Shown piece by piece: positions 1-11,200 of a stretch of 64,000 bases of DNA. Position 1 is the stretch's first letter; each line of letters starts with the position of its first letter. This DNA comes from Trichoderma breve (Eukaryota; Ascomycota; Sordariomycetes; Hypocreales; Hypocreaceae), in NCBI RefSeq assembly GCF_028502605.1, contig NC_079232.1:2418001-2482000 (forward strand). Direction: 5' to 3'. The notes beneath the pieces were generated by a model that did not search any database, was not told the origin of the DNA, and saw nothing but the letters and a program-made list of their open reading frames with translations. The position numbers and the translations under genes are program-made.

Positions 1-2758
1 TAGAATACGGAGTATACAGACCAGATACAAGGCCATTCACGCCGCTGTCATATGCCACTGATTCCCACCAGCTTGTAAGCTTGATTGCCAAAAGCGGCCC
101 AAGGGACTCAAAGTCACCCATGTCCCTAGTTGATTGATGCCCAGGGGGTGTGTCAAGGTGTGAGTGTGAGTGTGAGTGTGATTCGGAGCTGAGCATGTCG
201 GGCGTGAGATGGACAGATGCGGACGATTCCGCCGCTTGACAAGACAAGCCCGTCCACGGCAGGTCATGCTCATGCCTCAGATGCTCGTACAGACCAGACT
301 TGACTGCACTTGTACGAGTACGCATCTCGGACTGCGCGTGCTGGCAGCTCCCGGCCGCATTGGCTGGTGGCGGGGTCGAGGCTTTACAGCTTGTGCTCGT
401 CCCGGCACGGCCTTATTCCAACATCAAAAAGTAAAAGTAAAAGCAAAAAGCAAAAGAGAACTCCCAATGACACTCGCTTTCGATATCGGGCACCCATGCT
501 TCCCTCTTGCTTCCCCGGCGCCGGACAGAATGCCATGCAATCCATGGCATTGATAGTGGACAATACAGTAAACAAATCTGGCGCGGTGACTGGACAACGC
601 CCTGTGTCGTTCCCGCACTAAGGCGCCCCTCAATTCTCTACATCTCGTTGGTGGGGCTCCGTCGTCAGCGTCGTACAGCAAAGGGTGCCACTGTCTGTAT
701 ATCCCACATTCCATCATCTACAGCACCTAACGTACTCCATCTTTTTGTCTCTTGTCATCATCGTGTCCAACACAGACAGACTTTAGCAAAACCCGCCCGT
801 CAAGTCAAAAACCCTTCAGCCAAACCAAAAGCTCCCACTCCGCCCCAGCAACCGGTTCGCAAAGTTCCAAAAGGCTAGGCCCTTCGCCGCTAAAACTGGT
901 CCAAACCTGACGCTAGCATTTCTCGCCCATACCATGTCCCTTTTTTTCTCTGAATGCGTTAGATCAAGGGGAAAAGGAGCCTCGTGTGGCGTCCACCAGC
1001 GACTCACCACCATGCCACCGCCCGACCCTGATTCCGGCCAATCCCCTCGCTCCAGCCGTGCTAAAAGCGTCTTACACAGACAGGATCCGTACTATGCTCC
1101 GTCCAAAGCCCGTCCGACTTGAACGGTTCGCCAGTATTACTCCGTAGCCCTCCCGTTTTTTTTTTACTTGTGGGCAACAGTAAGCTGCGCTGCTCCAAAG
1201 CACAGACGGACCCGGACCCATCAAAAAAGTCAGGCACAGGTTTCACGATTTTGATTCAAAAACGAAAATCGAATCAGGTAGAATCACAAGAAAATCGCCT
1301 CTGGTGCCGTACCGCACGAGCAAATCCTTCCCGTGGCACCTCCTGGAGACGTCATAAGGCTCGTATTCCGGCCAGGTACACACACTACGTCCGTCTCTAT
1401 TGTTTTTTTCCCCTTGCCCCCCCTCTTCCCGATAGAAACCACCCCTGTCCGTTTCTGCCGGCACTGTACTAGAGGACGTCCGGCAATACGGAGTGTCCTG
1501 CTGAAAATAGCCCACCCCGGGCCCGTCGATGAAATTGCAGCCTCGTATGCCCGTGATAACGCTATCGCTCCGACTCGCTACCAACGTGAAAAGAAAGAAG
1601 TCGCTAATGCATAGCCCGCCGCGCCCTCTGATCGTCTTCCAGGCCAAGCATTAGATGGAAGAAGAAGCAATCAATCTAAACCCTTGCTTGGCGCCGTCCC
1701 CCGAACAATCCAGATCGCGCTTGGGCTGAGAAGGTTCCTTTTCACAGCCTCATTGATTTGCCCCTAGCACTCCTTAGTAACGGTTCGTTAGCTCAGCTCT
1801 TCTATTTTTATTTCCAAGAATAGCATCACTCTGTTTACGCGGCTGAGATATGGAGTCTCCATGAATTTCGACAGCCGCGATGCAATTTTTTTTCTTTTGC
1901 ATCATCTGTCAACTGTTTCGTTGTCCAGAGTCTTATTATTAGTAAACGTCAAGTAATGCAATCTCCGCAAAGCCACCATGGATATGTCGCCTCCGGTCAG
2001 GCTATCTACATACCTAGCTAAACCCATCCTCCTGACCACGCACACCGCGGCCCCAATAAAGGCATACACACACAAAAGAAGAAAAAAACAGCGAAGACGA
2101 TGAGAGCAAACGAGAGCGACAAGTAAGGAAAACATGCTCTGTGGCTTGCCTCCCATTGGAAGTCCGGCCTCTACTAAAATCTGCCACCTTACTGCTCCTA
2201 GTATTATCTCCCCTCTGACTTCTGACATCAGCAATAATAATCGCCATTCTGCCTTGCTCCTTCGCCAGCCCAAGTTCAGCCGCCCTTCTTAGTGGTCCAT
2301 GCTAGCAACTTTCATGCTATAAGCTCAATTGTTATCGCATGACTTGATTGCGGCAATTTGCAGGGCTGACATGTACTCAGCGGAATATCTATAGTACCTT
2401 AAGCCATGGCACAATACTTTTTGACTACTACTTTATTAGAAACGTCAAAGAAACAATGCCAAGCCTCTGTAATCCTGTAGCACTCCTATTCCGCAAATAT
2501 CTACAAGCACGTCAGCCTTACCCATCAACACCATACCAGGGCCCATCACCAGCATCAACAGATAGATCCCTTTGGGAGGCGGAGCCAAATAATGCCAGGT
2601 AGTTTGCTGATGCATGTCATTCCTATGCCAAGAGCTCACTCAGCATTTGCATCTACATCATTTCATTATTATACAGTCCTAAAAAGTACCCATATCGGTA
2701 TGCTTCTTTTCACTGGCGCCAGAAAAAACCTTCTCAATGACCCTCCCTTGAAATGCCC
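1..2758. other. Left flank, no gene recognised
   Basis: No open frame here shows a recognisable domain or biased composition, and I could not build a spliced gene. The stretch holds a GTGTGA microsatellite, several homopolymer T runs (for example around 1157-1165) and three copies of the word TACGGAGT or its complement (6-14, 1138-1146, 1487-1494). The part next to 2758 must include the 3' untranslated region of RPT4. The rest is probably intergenic DNA of a gene lying outside the window. Confidence 0.5.
158..180. repeat. GTGTGA microsatellite
   Basis: About four tandem hexamers of GTGTGA. A similar GAGTGT tract occurs at 26813-26833. It is simple sequence with no sign of coding use. Confidence 0.8.
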
Positions 2759-4136
2759 TTACAGCTTCTGATACTCAAGCTTGCCCTCCAGCTTCTTCGC
2801 CTCCATCACCTTACGCACCGCCCTGTTGAAATCATCCTGGTTAACCGACTCTCGGTAATCTTTAATGGCAAACAGACCACTGTTTTGTTCTTTGTTAGCA
2901 AGGGCCTCTTCGTAGATTTCCTGATTTGGATGAACCACTCACGCTTCAGTGACCACGTTTCGCAAGTCAGCTCCATTCAGTCCGTCGCTCATCTTAACGA
3001 CGCTTTCAAAGTCAATATCGCCATCGATGACAACAGAAGAGGCATGGATCTTGAGAATCTCCAACCGTCCGACCTCATTCGGTAGCGGGATCTCAATCTT
3101 TCGGTCCAGACGACCAGCACGCAGCAGCGCGGGGTCCAGGGTATCCGGTCTGTTCGTAGCCATGATAATCTTTGTCTTGCCCAAGTAGTCGAATCCGTCC
3201 AGCTGGTTGAGGAGCTCCATCAAGGTTCTCTGGATCTCACGATCGGCACTTGTACCCTCAGAAAATCGTCGTCCTCCGATGGCATCGATTTCGTCCATGA
3301 AGATGATGCACGGCTCGTGTTCTTTGGCATAGCCAAACATTTCTCGGATCAACCTCGCCGACTCTCCGATATACTTGTCGACAATGGCCGACGAAACAAC
3401 TAGTAGCTGTTAGCCTCCATCTCCCATGCAGCTTTTGCTCTCTCATCTGCCAAACGCGACTTACCTTTCAGGAAATTTGTCTCCAGACTGCTTGCAACGG
3501 CTCTGGCTAGAAGGGTTTTCCCTGTTCCGGGAGGACCGTAGAGCAAGACACCCTTGGGCGGCTTGATGCCTACTCTGAGGAAGAGCTCTGGATTCTTCAA
3601 GGGGAGCTCGATGACCTCTCTCAGCTCTCGAATCTGGTCGTTAAGTCCACCAATTCCTGCAAAGCTGACCTGGCCGGGGTCTTCCAGTGACATGTTGTAG
3701 ACTAGCGGATCGACCTCTCTCGGGAGCATACGCATGATCGTGAGCGTCGTCATATCGAGCGCGACACGTGTGCCTTGCTTCATCTTCGTCTTGTCGACCT
3801 TGGATCTGCAGCCAACAACATACCGGGGACCCGATGACGCCTTGACGATGACTGGAAAGCACTCAAGGTTAGCATCATCCTCGGAAACAGCTTCCCATCC
3901 CAAGACCCTTGGCAAGTGCCCTTACATCTCTCGTCATCCAGCTGCTTCAGGACTTCACCAATAATTTGTCCTACACTCTGGAGTGCCTTGATATTCTCCT
4001 CTGTCCGGTCATACTCCTTCTGGAGGTCTTTGATCTCTAGTCGTAGGTTCTTGAGCTTTGCCTCCCATTCGCGGGATTCGATGAGCTTCGTCCGGTAGGC
4101 GTTGAGGGCCGCCTGGCGCTCTTCTTCCGCAGACAT
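2759..4136 (-). CDS. RPT4: 26S proteasome regulatory ATPase subunit Rpt4
   Basis: Four exons on the minus strand: 4136-3926, 3851-3465, 3399-2943 and 2879-2759, giving 391 aa. All introns (63-74 nt) have GT-AG ends. The product is one of six AAA+ ATPases at the base of the 19S regulatory particle, which unfolds ubiquitinated substrates into the 20S core. An N-terminal coiled coil (about residues 1-65, [20 protein letters not shown]) is followed by an OB region ([20 protein letters not shown]), Walker A GPPGTGKT near residue 176, Walker B IIFMDEID, and the [20 protein letters not shown] region that supplies the arginine fingers. The tail KLEYQKL lacks an HbYX motif, as is known for Rpt4 but not for Rpt2, Rpt3 or Rpt5. 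Length fits the family. The start at 4136 was chosen because MSAEEERQ begins the conserved region. The upstream in-frame ATG at 4190 would add 18 unconserved residues. Confidence 0.95.
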
Positions 4137-5045
4137 GATTTGGGGAGCTGCAGCGATGGTGATGCTATATTCCGTAAAGTTCGTCTTCAATTCCGTGGGT
4201 TTTCTCGTTGGTTCGTTGGGAGCTTGCCAGAGGTGATTGTGCTAGATCGGGTCTTGGTGGCTGCTCTTTGAAATCGTGGAGGCTTACCTCACTCATTGGA
4301 GCCTTGAGCTAATCCCTGCCACCGCCGCCCGGCAGAAGATCGGCACTACTCATTGCAGCTCCAGCCCCTCAACATAGTACTAACCGCGTATTGCGGCCAT
4401 GTGCTGCGTTACGAGTACGTCTCTCCTCACTGGAGATACCTTGATGGGTTTAAATATAAAATCAATGACTTCTTTATTTTCTAAGATTACGCCAATTCAT
4501 TACAATTCCCATGCAGCACCACTACTTTTTATTCCTCGAAGTTAAGAGCTCACTATCAGAAGACTCATCACTGTTTCCTCTGCAAGTTTGGGCGGCGTAA
4601 AGAGTCCATCCAGCACAATGGGCCAAAGAGCATGTTGATGTAAAAAAAGTGTCTGCCTCAAGCAATTGGGCATAATGACAGTATAAAAATTGTGAGTAGT
4701 TGGCGCGGAGAGTTTCTTATATACATGTTACATAGCCCAAGGCCCTCTTTGTCCCATGCCCCCGGGATAGATGTACAGGGATCTTTCAATGCCCCGCTAC
4801 TCCAAGTCTCGAAGCTGTTGAACTCCTCCAGACCCCTCGTTAGGTATGCTGGCGTTCCCAGTGGTGTGTCTTCAACCTGTGCGCGGGACTCTGGAATGGT
4901 GAAAGCGGCATGGCTCCTCTGATTATAGCTGCTTCCTCCCTGTAATAGGTATGATATAACATGGTATGGTCGACTGCATTAAAACGTATTGGCTGGGAGC
5001 GACGGCGGGGTCCCTTGCTTCGGTTGCCTTATGAAGATATACTCT
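4137..5045. other. Intergenic between PYM 3' end and RPT4 5' end
   Basis: Both flanking genes run on the minus strand, so this stretch holds the PYM 3' untranslated region and the RPT4 promoter. The middle part (about 4445-4700) is AT-rich. No gene, TATA box or proteasome-type control element (yeast PACE, GGTGGCAAA) was seen. Confidence 0.5.
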
Positions 5046-5666
5046 TCATTTCTTGTTCTCGCTGCCCTCAGTTGCATCGTCTTTCGTCTCCGTCTTGGGC
5101 TCACCCTCTGCGTCGAAGCCAAGAGCATCCAGTTCGCGAATGAGCTCGTTGATCTTTATGACCTTGGCGATCTGCTCGGGCAACAGACCTTCGCCTCCAT
5201 CCTTCTTCATCTTGAGCTCCTTGGCTTGCTTCAGTTTCTTCTTAAGACTCCTAGCCTTTTTCTCGCGCTCAACTTCAGGATCAGCCTCTTCTGCCTTGGA
5301 CGGGCCATCTTTCGTGGCTGCAGTTGTATCGGCCTTGGCCTCGCCTTCACCTTCACCGTCGCCAGCTGCCTTGGCTTTTTTCCGGGCCTCTCGGCGTTTC
5401 GCGTTCTTATTGCTTGCAGCTGAACCTTGGTCCGGCTTCTCATCTTGCGCAGAGGCGGCGCCAGGAATGCCTATTCGCTTTCCTCGCTCGCGAAAAGCTT
5501 CTGCGGGTCGATTCTTGTAGACTTGGACATCTTCGGGGGGCTGGTAGCCGGGTCGGATCTTGATAGCCTTGCGTTTGCTTCCGTCGGCTCGAGTAGACTC
5601 GGGGATGTGACGCTCTCCGCTGGCCTCGTCTGTTGTAATACCAGAATTTGTCGTAGCGGGTGCCAT
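5046..5666 (-). CDS. PYM/WIBG homologue, Mago-Y14 partner (exon junction complex disassembly)
   Basis: Single exon, 206 aa. In animals PYM binds the Mago-Y14 heterodimer and the small ribosomal subunit and removes exon junction complexes during translation. The hallmark is the N-terminal Mago-binding segment at about residues 17-45 (SGERHIPESTRADGS, then KIRPGYQPPEDV), well conserved here. The middle is low-complexity and rich in Lys, Ala and Glu. The C-terminus holds a basic heptad-like region ending in KVIKINELIRELDALGF, typical of the family. The start is the ATG at 5666 (MAPATTNSG). The frame stays open upstream to 5684 but has only a GTG there. A PYM gene is consistent with an intron-rich genome that keeps the exon junction complex. 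It is divergent to QCR9 and in tandem with RPT4. Confidence 0.88.
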   Translation of the reverse strand: MAPATTNSGITTDEASGERHIPESTRADGSKRKAIKIRPGYQPPEDVQVYKNRPAEAFRERGKRIGIPGAASAQDEKPDQGSAASNKNAKRREARKKAKAAGDGEGEGEAKADTTAATKDGPSKAEEADPEVEREKKARSLKKKLKQAKELKMKKDGGEGLLPEQIAKVIKINELIRELDALGFDAEGEPKTETKDDATEGSENKK

Positions 5667-7004
5667 TGTCGAGGCTGCAGACACAATGGTCTGAGAAAGC
5701 TCGCCGTAAAGCAGGGAGGTTGATTGATTCGCAGTGACTCAGCGGTGCCCAATCACAACCCGTCCAATTGATGGCTCGGATGCACAGGTTTCCAATAGCA
5801 TATAAATAGGCCTCTCAGGCACAGCTGCGGATTGGCCAGGCGATGTTTCGATGCGGCAGCACTCAGGCAACACAGTGCCTACAGTTTGCGAGACAACTTG
5901 AAGCTCGGATGAGACCCGAGGCGTGACCATGCAATGGACAGAAAAAGGTGGCCCAACGCACCCCCACTATTCTGCGTTATACTCCTAGTGGCTGAGCTTA
6001 TCTCGAGATTTGGCTTCCATGTCACAACCACATGTTAGCCATGCCGTTCTTTAACGCCTATGTATTGGGGCAATGCTAGGTACCTTAATTAGCTGGTACT
6101 TGTATCCTAATACATGACCTTTAAAGTTAGTACAGTAGATAGTCAGACCTGAAATCAAGGGGAATGAAACAAGACTTCTTGAGCTTCCTGATCTCAACCT
6201 CTAACATGGCCACAGCCCAGGTACTGCTGAACTTACAAGGTGCTCGCTGGGACTATCGAAGTAGAGAAATCGATTGGCAAAGTCGTAGCGCTTTGATACA
6301 AGAATCGTAGCTCAAAGTTAGGACACCTTACTCTCCATGTTATTTTCCAGGGTCTAGGCTTTTCCCATATACTCAAAAGTTTCGCATTTCTCAAGATTCG
6401 AATCTTGAGGGCTCGTTTCACGCACACAGTTTCTACCGAGGCCAATGATACGAAAATGCAATTTGTTATCGATCAAATATTCATATATACCAAAATATGG
6501 CTGGCTATGCACACGAAGCGGAAAGACACTCATAACGTTGAAGTTTAAGAGACACTCCTAGTAAGAGTAGGGACTACAAAGAGAGACGGCTACTACGGAG
6601 TGTGAGGATATTAGTTCCATCATCAATCCACTGGTCAGTGGTGGAAAAAAAAAACTTGATCAAGAAATTTATTATTATCAAAGCAACCAAATTCCACTTT
6701 GCAAATCAAAGCTGGTAAATGCAAGAGAACGAGAAAATTCACACTCAGTGATTCGTGGTCAATAAATGCTACGAACTGGCTGAGGCTGTAGGCGGGAGCC
6801 GCCGGGTTGAAATTGTGGAGCGGAATCCCAGGCTGCCGCTGGCCAATCAGCGTTGCTTACTTTCTGCTTGCGCTCGCGGATTTCCCTAGCAGAACTTCTT
6901 TTGAGGCCATTCCTAACCTCTTCAAAAACCCGCCAACGACAGCACCTCGGTCTCTACGCAATCGCGACTGCATCAGAAGCATTCAATTGCTCGTCAACGT
7001 CAAC
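5667..7004. other. Divergent promoter region PYM/QCR9
   Basis: No gene supported. The central part (6000-6780) is AT-rich with short open frames of no recognisable composition. It holds a TACGGAGT word at 6594-6601 and a CCAAT box near the QCR9 side. The promoters of both divergent genes must lie here. Confidence 0.5.
6843..6849 (+). promoter_or_regulatory. CCAAT box upstream of QCR9
   Basis: CCAATCA lies about 160 bp upstream of the QCR9 ATG. In ascomycetes the HAP2/3/5 (HapB/C/E) complex binds CCAAT and controls respiratory-chain genes, so both position and target fit. Occupancy is inferred. Confidence 0.5.
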
Positions 7005-7452
7005 ATGGTAAGCCCCAAAAGGACGCAATTCGTTCCGCCGTCGCATCACAAGCTAATCGCGCACATGCGCAGTCTCTCGCACAGTCTATCTACAGGCAAG
7101 TCGCAACGACAGCGAATCAACGAACGTAACTCCGGCATCCTAACATATACCTCTACAGCACCGTGTTCCGCAAGAACTTCACCATGCTTGCGGCCGTTTT
7201 CGGTGCCGGCTTCGCTTGGGAGATGTATGAGCAACCCACCACATTCGATCGAGCGTCAGGGCAGTAAAAGGCTAATTAAGGGTGCAACAGCGGTTTCAAC
7301 GCCACCATGAACAACATCTGGGACAGCAACAACCGAGGCGTAAGTGTTGAGTCGAAAAGAGGCAATAAGTAGCCGAGAGCTAACCAGGAGACCAGCGCCA
7401 ATGGAAGGACATCCGACACAAGTACATTGAGGGCGGCGAGGACGAGGAGTAA
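7005..7452 (+). CDS. QCR9: Cytochrome b-c1 complex subunit 9 (Qcr9)
   Basis: Five exons: 7005-7007 (the ATG alone), 7073-7095, 7159-7224, 7291-7339 and 7396-7452, giving 65 aa. Qcr9 is a small single-span subunit of respiratory complex III that packs against the Rieske protein and cytochrome c1. The spliced protein has the family pattern: an N-terminal amphipathic stretch (MSLAQSIYSTVFRKN), one membrane span (about residues 17-33, TMLAAVFGAGFAWEIGF), then a conserved intermembrane tail with WDSNNRG and QWKDIRHKYIE. Introns are 65, 63, 66 and 56 nt, each with a CTAAC or CTAAT branch site. The second starts with GC rather than GT. No GT gives the right phase there, so I read it as a GC-AG intron. 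The gene is too fragmented to show as an open frame, so automated callers may miss it. Confidence 0.92.
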
Positions 7453-8231
7453 GATCAACATGCAAATTCCGGTTGCTACGGCTAGAATGGGTGTGGCATA
7501 GGACTGCCTGGGGAAAATGTACAAAACCAACGAGAAATAGAATGATTCACAGCTTTTTTCTTTCCCTTTGGTCTGAATCACGGCTATCATACCTCTGCAC
7601 CCGGCTAGCACCAACTTATCCCGGCAGTCATACGATGTCATTACCGATCTCTGCACCTGTGCACAAGCACTCAGGAAGCCCTCATGACCCATACTATCTC
7701 CATGAAATGATTCTCCAGTGGCTCTCCGTAATAATTGTGTATGATGAATGCATCCACTTCTTTGGCGGGACTCGAACATTGTTCCAGTGCCAACTGACGT
7801 ATTGACCCGGTACTTTGTCACAGAGGGGCAAAGGTGGAAGAACTCCCGCTCTAAAAATTGGTGGCGGTCTCCCAGACAGCTTTAGGTGCTGCCAGGCCTT
7901 CTAGCACCGCCTGACAGGCAGCTACAGCGGGTTAGCAGGTAGGCAGCAAATAATCTTCGCCGCTCAAAAACAAACCTACATTTTCAACCAGAGCAAATCC
8001 AACACATCATACCAACATAGTCGCATACCCACAGCAACGACGCTGCAACATCTACGATCTCCTTGTTGACAGGTACTGTCTCTACCGCGCCGGCTCCAGC
8101 TCCGGCTACGGCCCATCTCGTCATTCTAACGAGCATTTCCTCTAGAGCTGACACCACCAACAGAGCCCCCCACCTCCCGCATTGCGCACACGCCTTCGGT
8201 CAGTTGCAGAGCGACGCTGCATCATGAGCTC
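7453..8231. other. QCR9 3' region and UBR1 promoter/leader
   Basis: The gap between two plus-strand genes. The last 250 bases, rich in C and A with CCACC and AACA runs, look like a UBR1 leader. No further gene was recognised. Confidence 0.5.
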
Positions 8232-8235
8232 ATGA
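8224..8235 (+). promoter_or_regulatory. Four-codon uORF overlapping the UBR1 start codon
   Basis: The upstream frame ATG AGC TCA TGA ends at 8235 and shares four bases with the UBR1 ATG at 8232. The 12-mer CATGAGCTCATG (8223-8234) is also a perfect palindrome. The layout would allow termination-reinitiation or leaky scanning. A functional role is inferred. Confidence 0.45.
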
Positions 8236-11200
8236 GAATGGAGAACCCTTTATCTACTCAAGAGCAGCAGCTCTGCCAGCTACTGGCAGATCTGCCCGCG
8301 CGATTCGACTACCGCTATACCGAGGAAGCTTCCCGAGAGCTCCTAACCAGCCTGTTCTGGTCACTGGCTGGCGGCAACCATGAATACATGCGACTTCTGT
8401 TCCCGGAGGGCAGACCGTCCGACAGTCTGAAGCTTGGTGATGCTCAGGGCGCTGTAGAAGGTGCCGAATACACAGAGGCGGCTCGAGGGAAGCGATGTGG
8501 CCACATCTTCAAGCCTGGTGAGGCATCCTACATGTGCAGGACATGCGGGACGGACGAGACATGCTGCCTGTGTAGCCGATGCTTCGATGCAACAGATCAC
8601 ACGGGGCACATGGTGAGAATTCAGATCTCGGTGGGAAACAGTGGCTGCTGCGACTGCGGAGATGACGAAGCTTGGAAAACGCCCCTGTTTTGCACCATCC
8701 ACTCTGATGTGGCCTCTGGTTCTCACACGAGCGGTGCCGGAAAACCTGCCTCGCTTCCTGAAGATCTCGTCAACGGCGTACAGATGACGATTGGCAGAGC
8801 GTTCGATTATATCTGCGATGTTATATCTTGTTCGCCCGAGCAGCTTCGTCAGACAAAAACAAAGGAATCAATCCTAAAGGACGAAGAAGCATCCCGTTTA
8901 AAATCAACATATTATGGCTCCGATACCCAGGCTTGCACTGATTTTTCATTAGTGCTATGGAATGATGAGAAGCACACTGTTGATGAGGTTAGAGATCAGG
9001 TAGCTAGAGCCTGTAGGAAAACTCGGAAACAAGCCAACAATGACGCCTGGGAAACCGACGCAGTTGGGCGAAGTCTTTTGGTGTTTTCAGACAATGTCGA
9101 ACGGCTGCTACAAATGTCCAAGACATTAGAGTCTATCAGAGTCACAGTCACCATTCGATCAGCGAGAGACACGTTTCGTGAACAGATGTGTGGTACTTTG
9201 ATCGAGTGGTTAAGTGATATATCTGGTTGCTCAGTTGGTCATGATAATCACATCCTTCGACGAACCATATGCGAGGAGCTGATGAGGCCATGGAGGAAAG
9301 GAAGCGCCGCAACTCATACTCTGGGCCTTATCGACGATGAGGAGGCAGATGACCAGCGTCTTGAGACGAGAGCTAGGATGCACAACGTCAACGCTCGGTT
9401 TATTCTTGCCCTGCAAGCTGCGGCCGGGGCCCAAGGCCTAACACTGGATCCTGATGACGGAGATGATGATGACGATGACGACGACGACGCTGATATGGAT
9501 GATGACGAGGATGATGAGGACGATGAGAATCGTTCCGTCTCGGATGACGATGACGTTATGATGGTAGACGCACAGGGAGATGTTCCTGAACTCGACATGG
9601 CATTAAGGCCCAACGAGGCTTTGGAAGAGGACGAGGCCACTCTAGCTGGATACCCTCCGCCGCCTCCACCTCCACCTGTTCCTGCACCTGCCGCCGAACA
9701 GGCACAGGAGCAGACGACTCAGACTACTCAGCAGCGTGAGAGTACGCCATCCGATTCTGACATGCAGGAGCCTCTCATTTCTCAAAGTATATACTCCAAA
9801 GCGAACGTGAAAATTCCCAAAACACCTGGCAAGATGGAAAAGCTACTTCCAAACCCTGGGCTCTACTGGCTCGAGACTCCGGCGGCCTATACACAATCGG
9901 GCAACGTGCCACCGGCGGAGGATGTTTTCCAGCGGGTTCGCTTAGACTGGCTGCTTCTTTTCGACTTACGAATGTGGAAAAGGGCCAGAAATGACCTCCG
10001 TGCACTCTACATTTCTACAGTAGTCCAGATTCCAGAATTCAAGCGAGTTGTGGCCCTTCGATTCGCTAGCCTCTACACCATCCTAGCCCAGCTGTATCTC
10101 GTTGGCGATAGGGAGCCAGATCATTCCATCATCAACCTCTCTCTCCAGATGCTGACGACGGCATCCATCACTGCAGAAGTAGTGGAGAGGGGCAACTTTT
10201 TGACCAGCTTGCTGGCAATTCTGTTTACATTCTTGACAACCAGACAAGTTGGTCACCCGTGGGATCTCTCCCCTGTTGCTGTTCTTGCCTTTGATAGCGG
10301 ATCCGTCACCAATAGGCGCATGTATCACTTCTACCAAGATCTGAAATATCTTTTTAGCTCTCAGCATGTTCAAGAGCGGCTTAGAAGTGAACCAAGATAC
10401 CTGATGCAATTCCTAGATTTGGTGAAGCTTCATCAAGGCATTGGACCCAATGTTCGCGCAGTCGTCGAGCACGTTGAATATGAAGCTGATTCCTGGATTA
10501 CGGCCTCTCTGGTTACCAGGCAGATCAACTTGCAAGCCAGGAACTTGGCTGAGGCGTTTCGAAATTGCCCGCCCAACGAGATACGCAATCTCATGAACGC
10601 CATCCGCCTGGCCGCCAAAGCTGCCACGTTCAACTCCGTTGGTGCGGATCGACTCAGGTTCAAACAAGCAGAAATCAAAGACGAAGTAAAATTCAAGACG
10701 ATGAGTGACTTGGAGTTCGATGTCGAAGGCAAATCGTATGATGTTGTCAAATTCGTGGTCGAGAAAGATGCCATCAGCTTCCACCACGGGCTGCATTACA
10801 CCTTGTCTTGGCTGATCGAGTGTGGAAGGTCTCTTCCGGCATCAAAAATGCGCGCTCTCTTGAGCTTCACCAGGCAAGAGCTCAAGTCAAAGCCAAGGCT
10901 CATGACAATAGGGCCTTTGCAGATTCCCAAGAAGGAGTACAGCCCAGAGGACTATTTAATGGCCGTATTTGATTACCCCCTCCGAGTCTGTGCTTGGTTA
11001 GCCCAGATAAAGGCGAATATGTGGGTTCGAAATGGCATTAGTCTTCGTCACCAGGCCAGTACATATCGCGGAGTCGGGCAGAGAGATGTTTGTCACCACC
11101 GAGACATTTTCCTCTTGCAAACGGCAATGGTAGTTTGTGATCCCTCTCGCGTCTTGGCATCCATTATTGACCGATTCGGAATGGAAAATTGGGTAAAGGG

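Noticed and set aside
1243..1647. 134-codon frame near the left end, minus strand
   Set aside because: No recognisable features and unlike the codon use of confirmed genes.
5667..5684. Upstream extension of the PYM frame
   Set aside because: The frame begins with GTG, not ATG. The first ATG is at 5666.
7750..7810. tRNA-like T-arm sequence on the minus strand (GTTCGAGTCCCGCC)
   Set aside because: The stem does not pair and no acceptor or anticodon arm can be folded around it.
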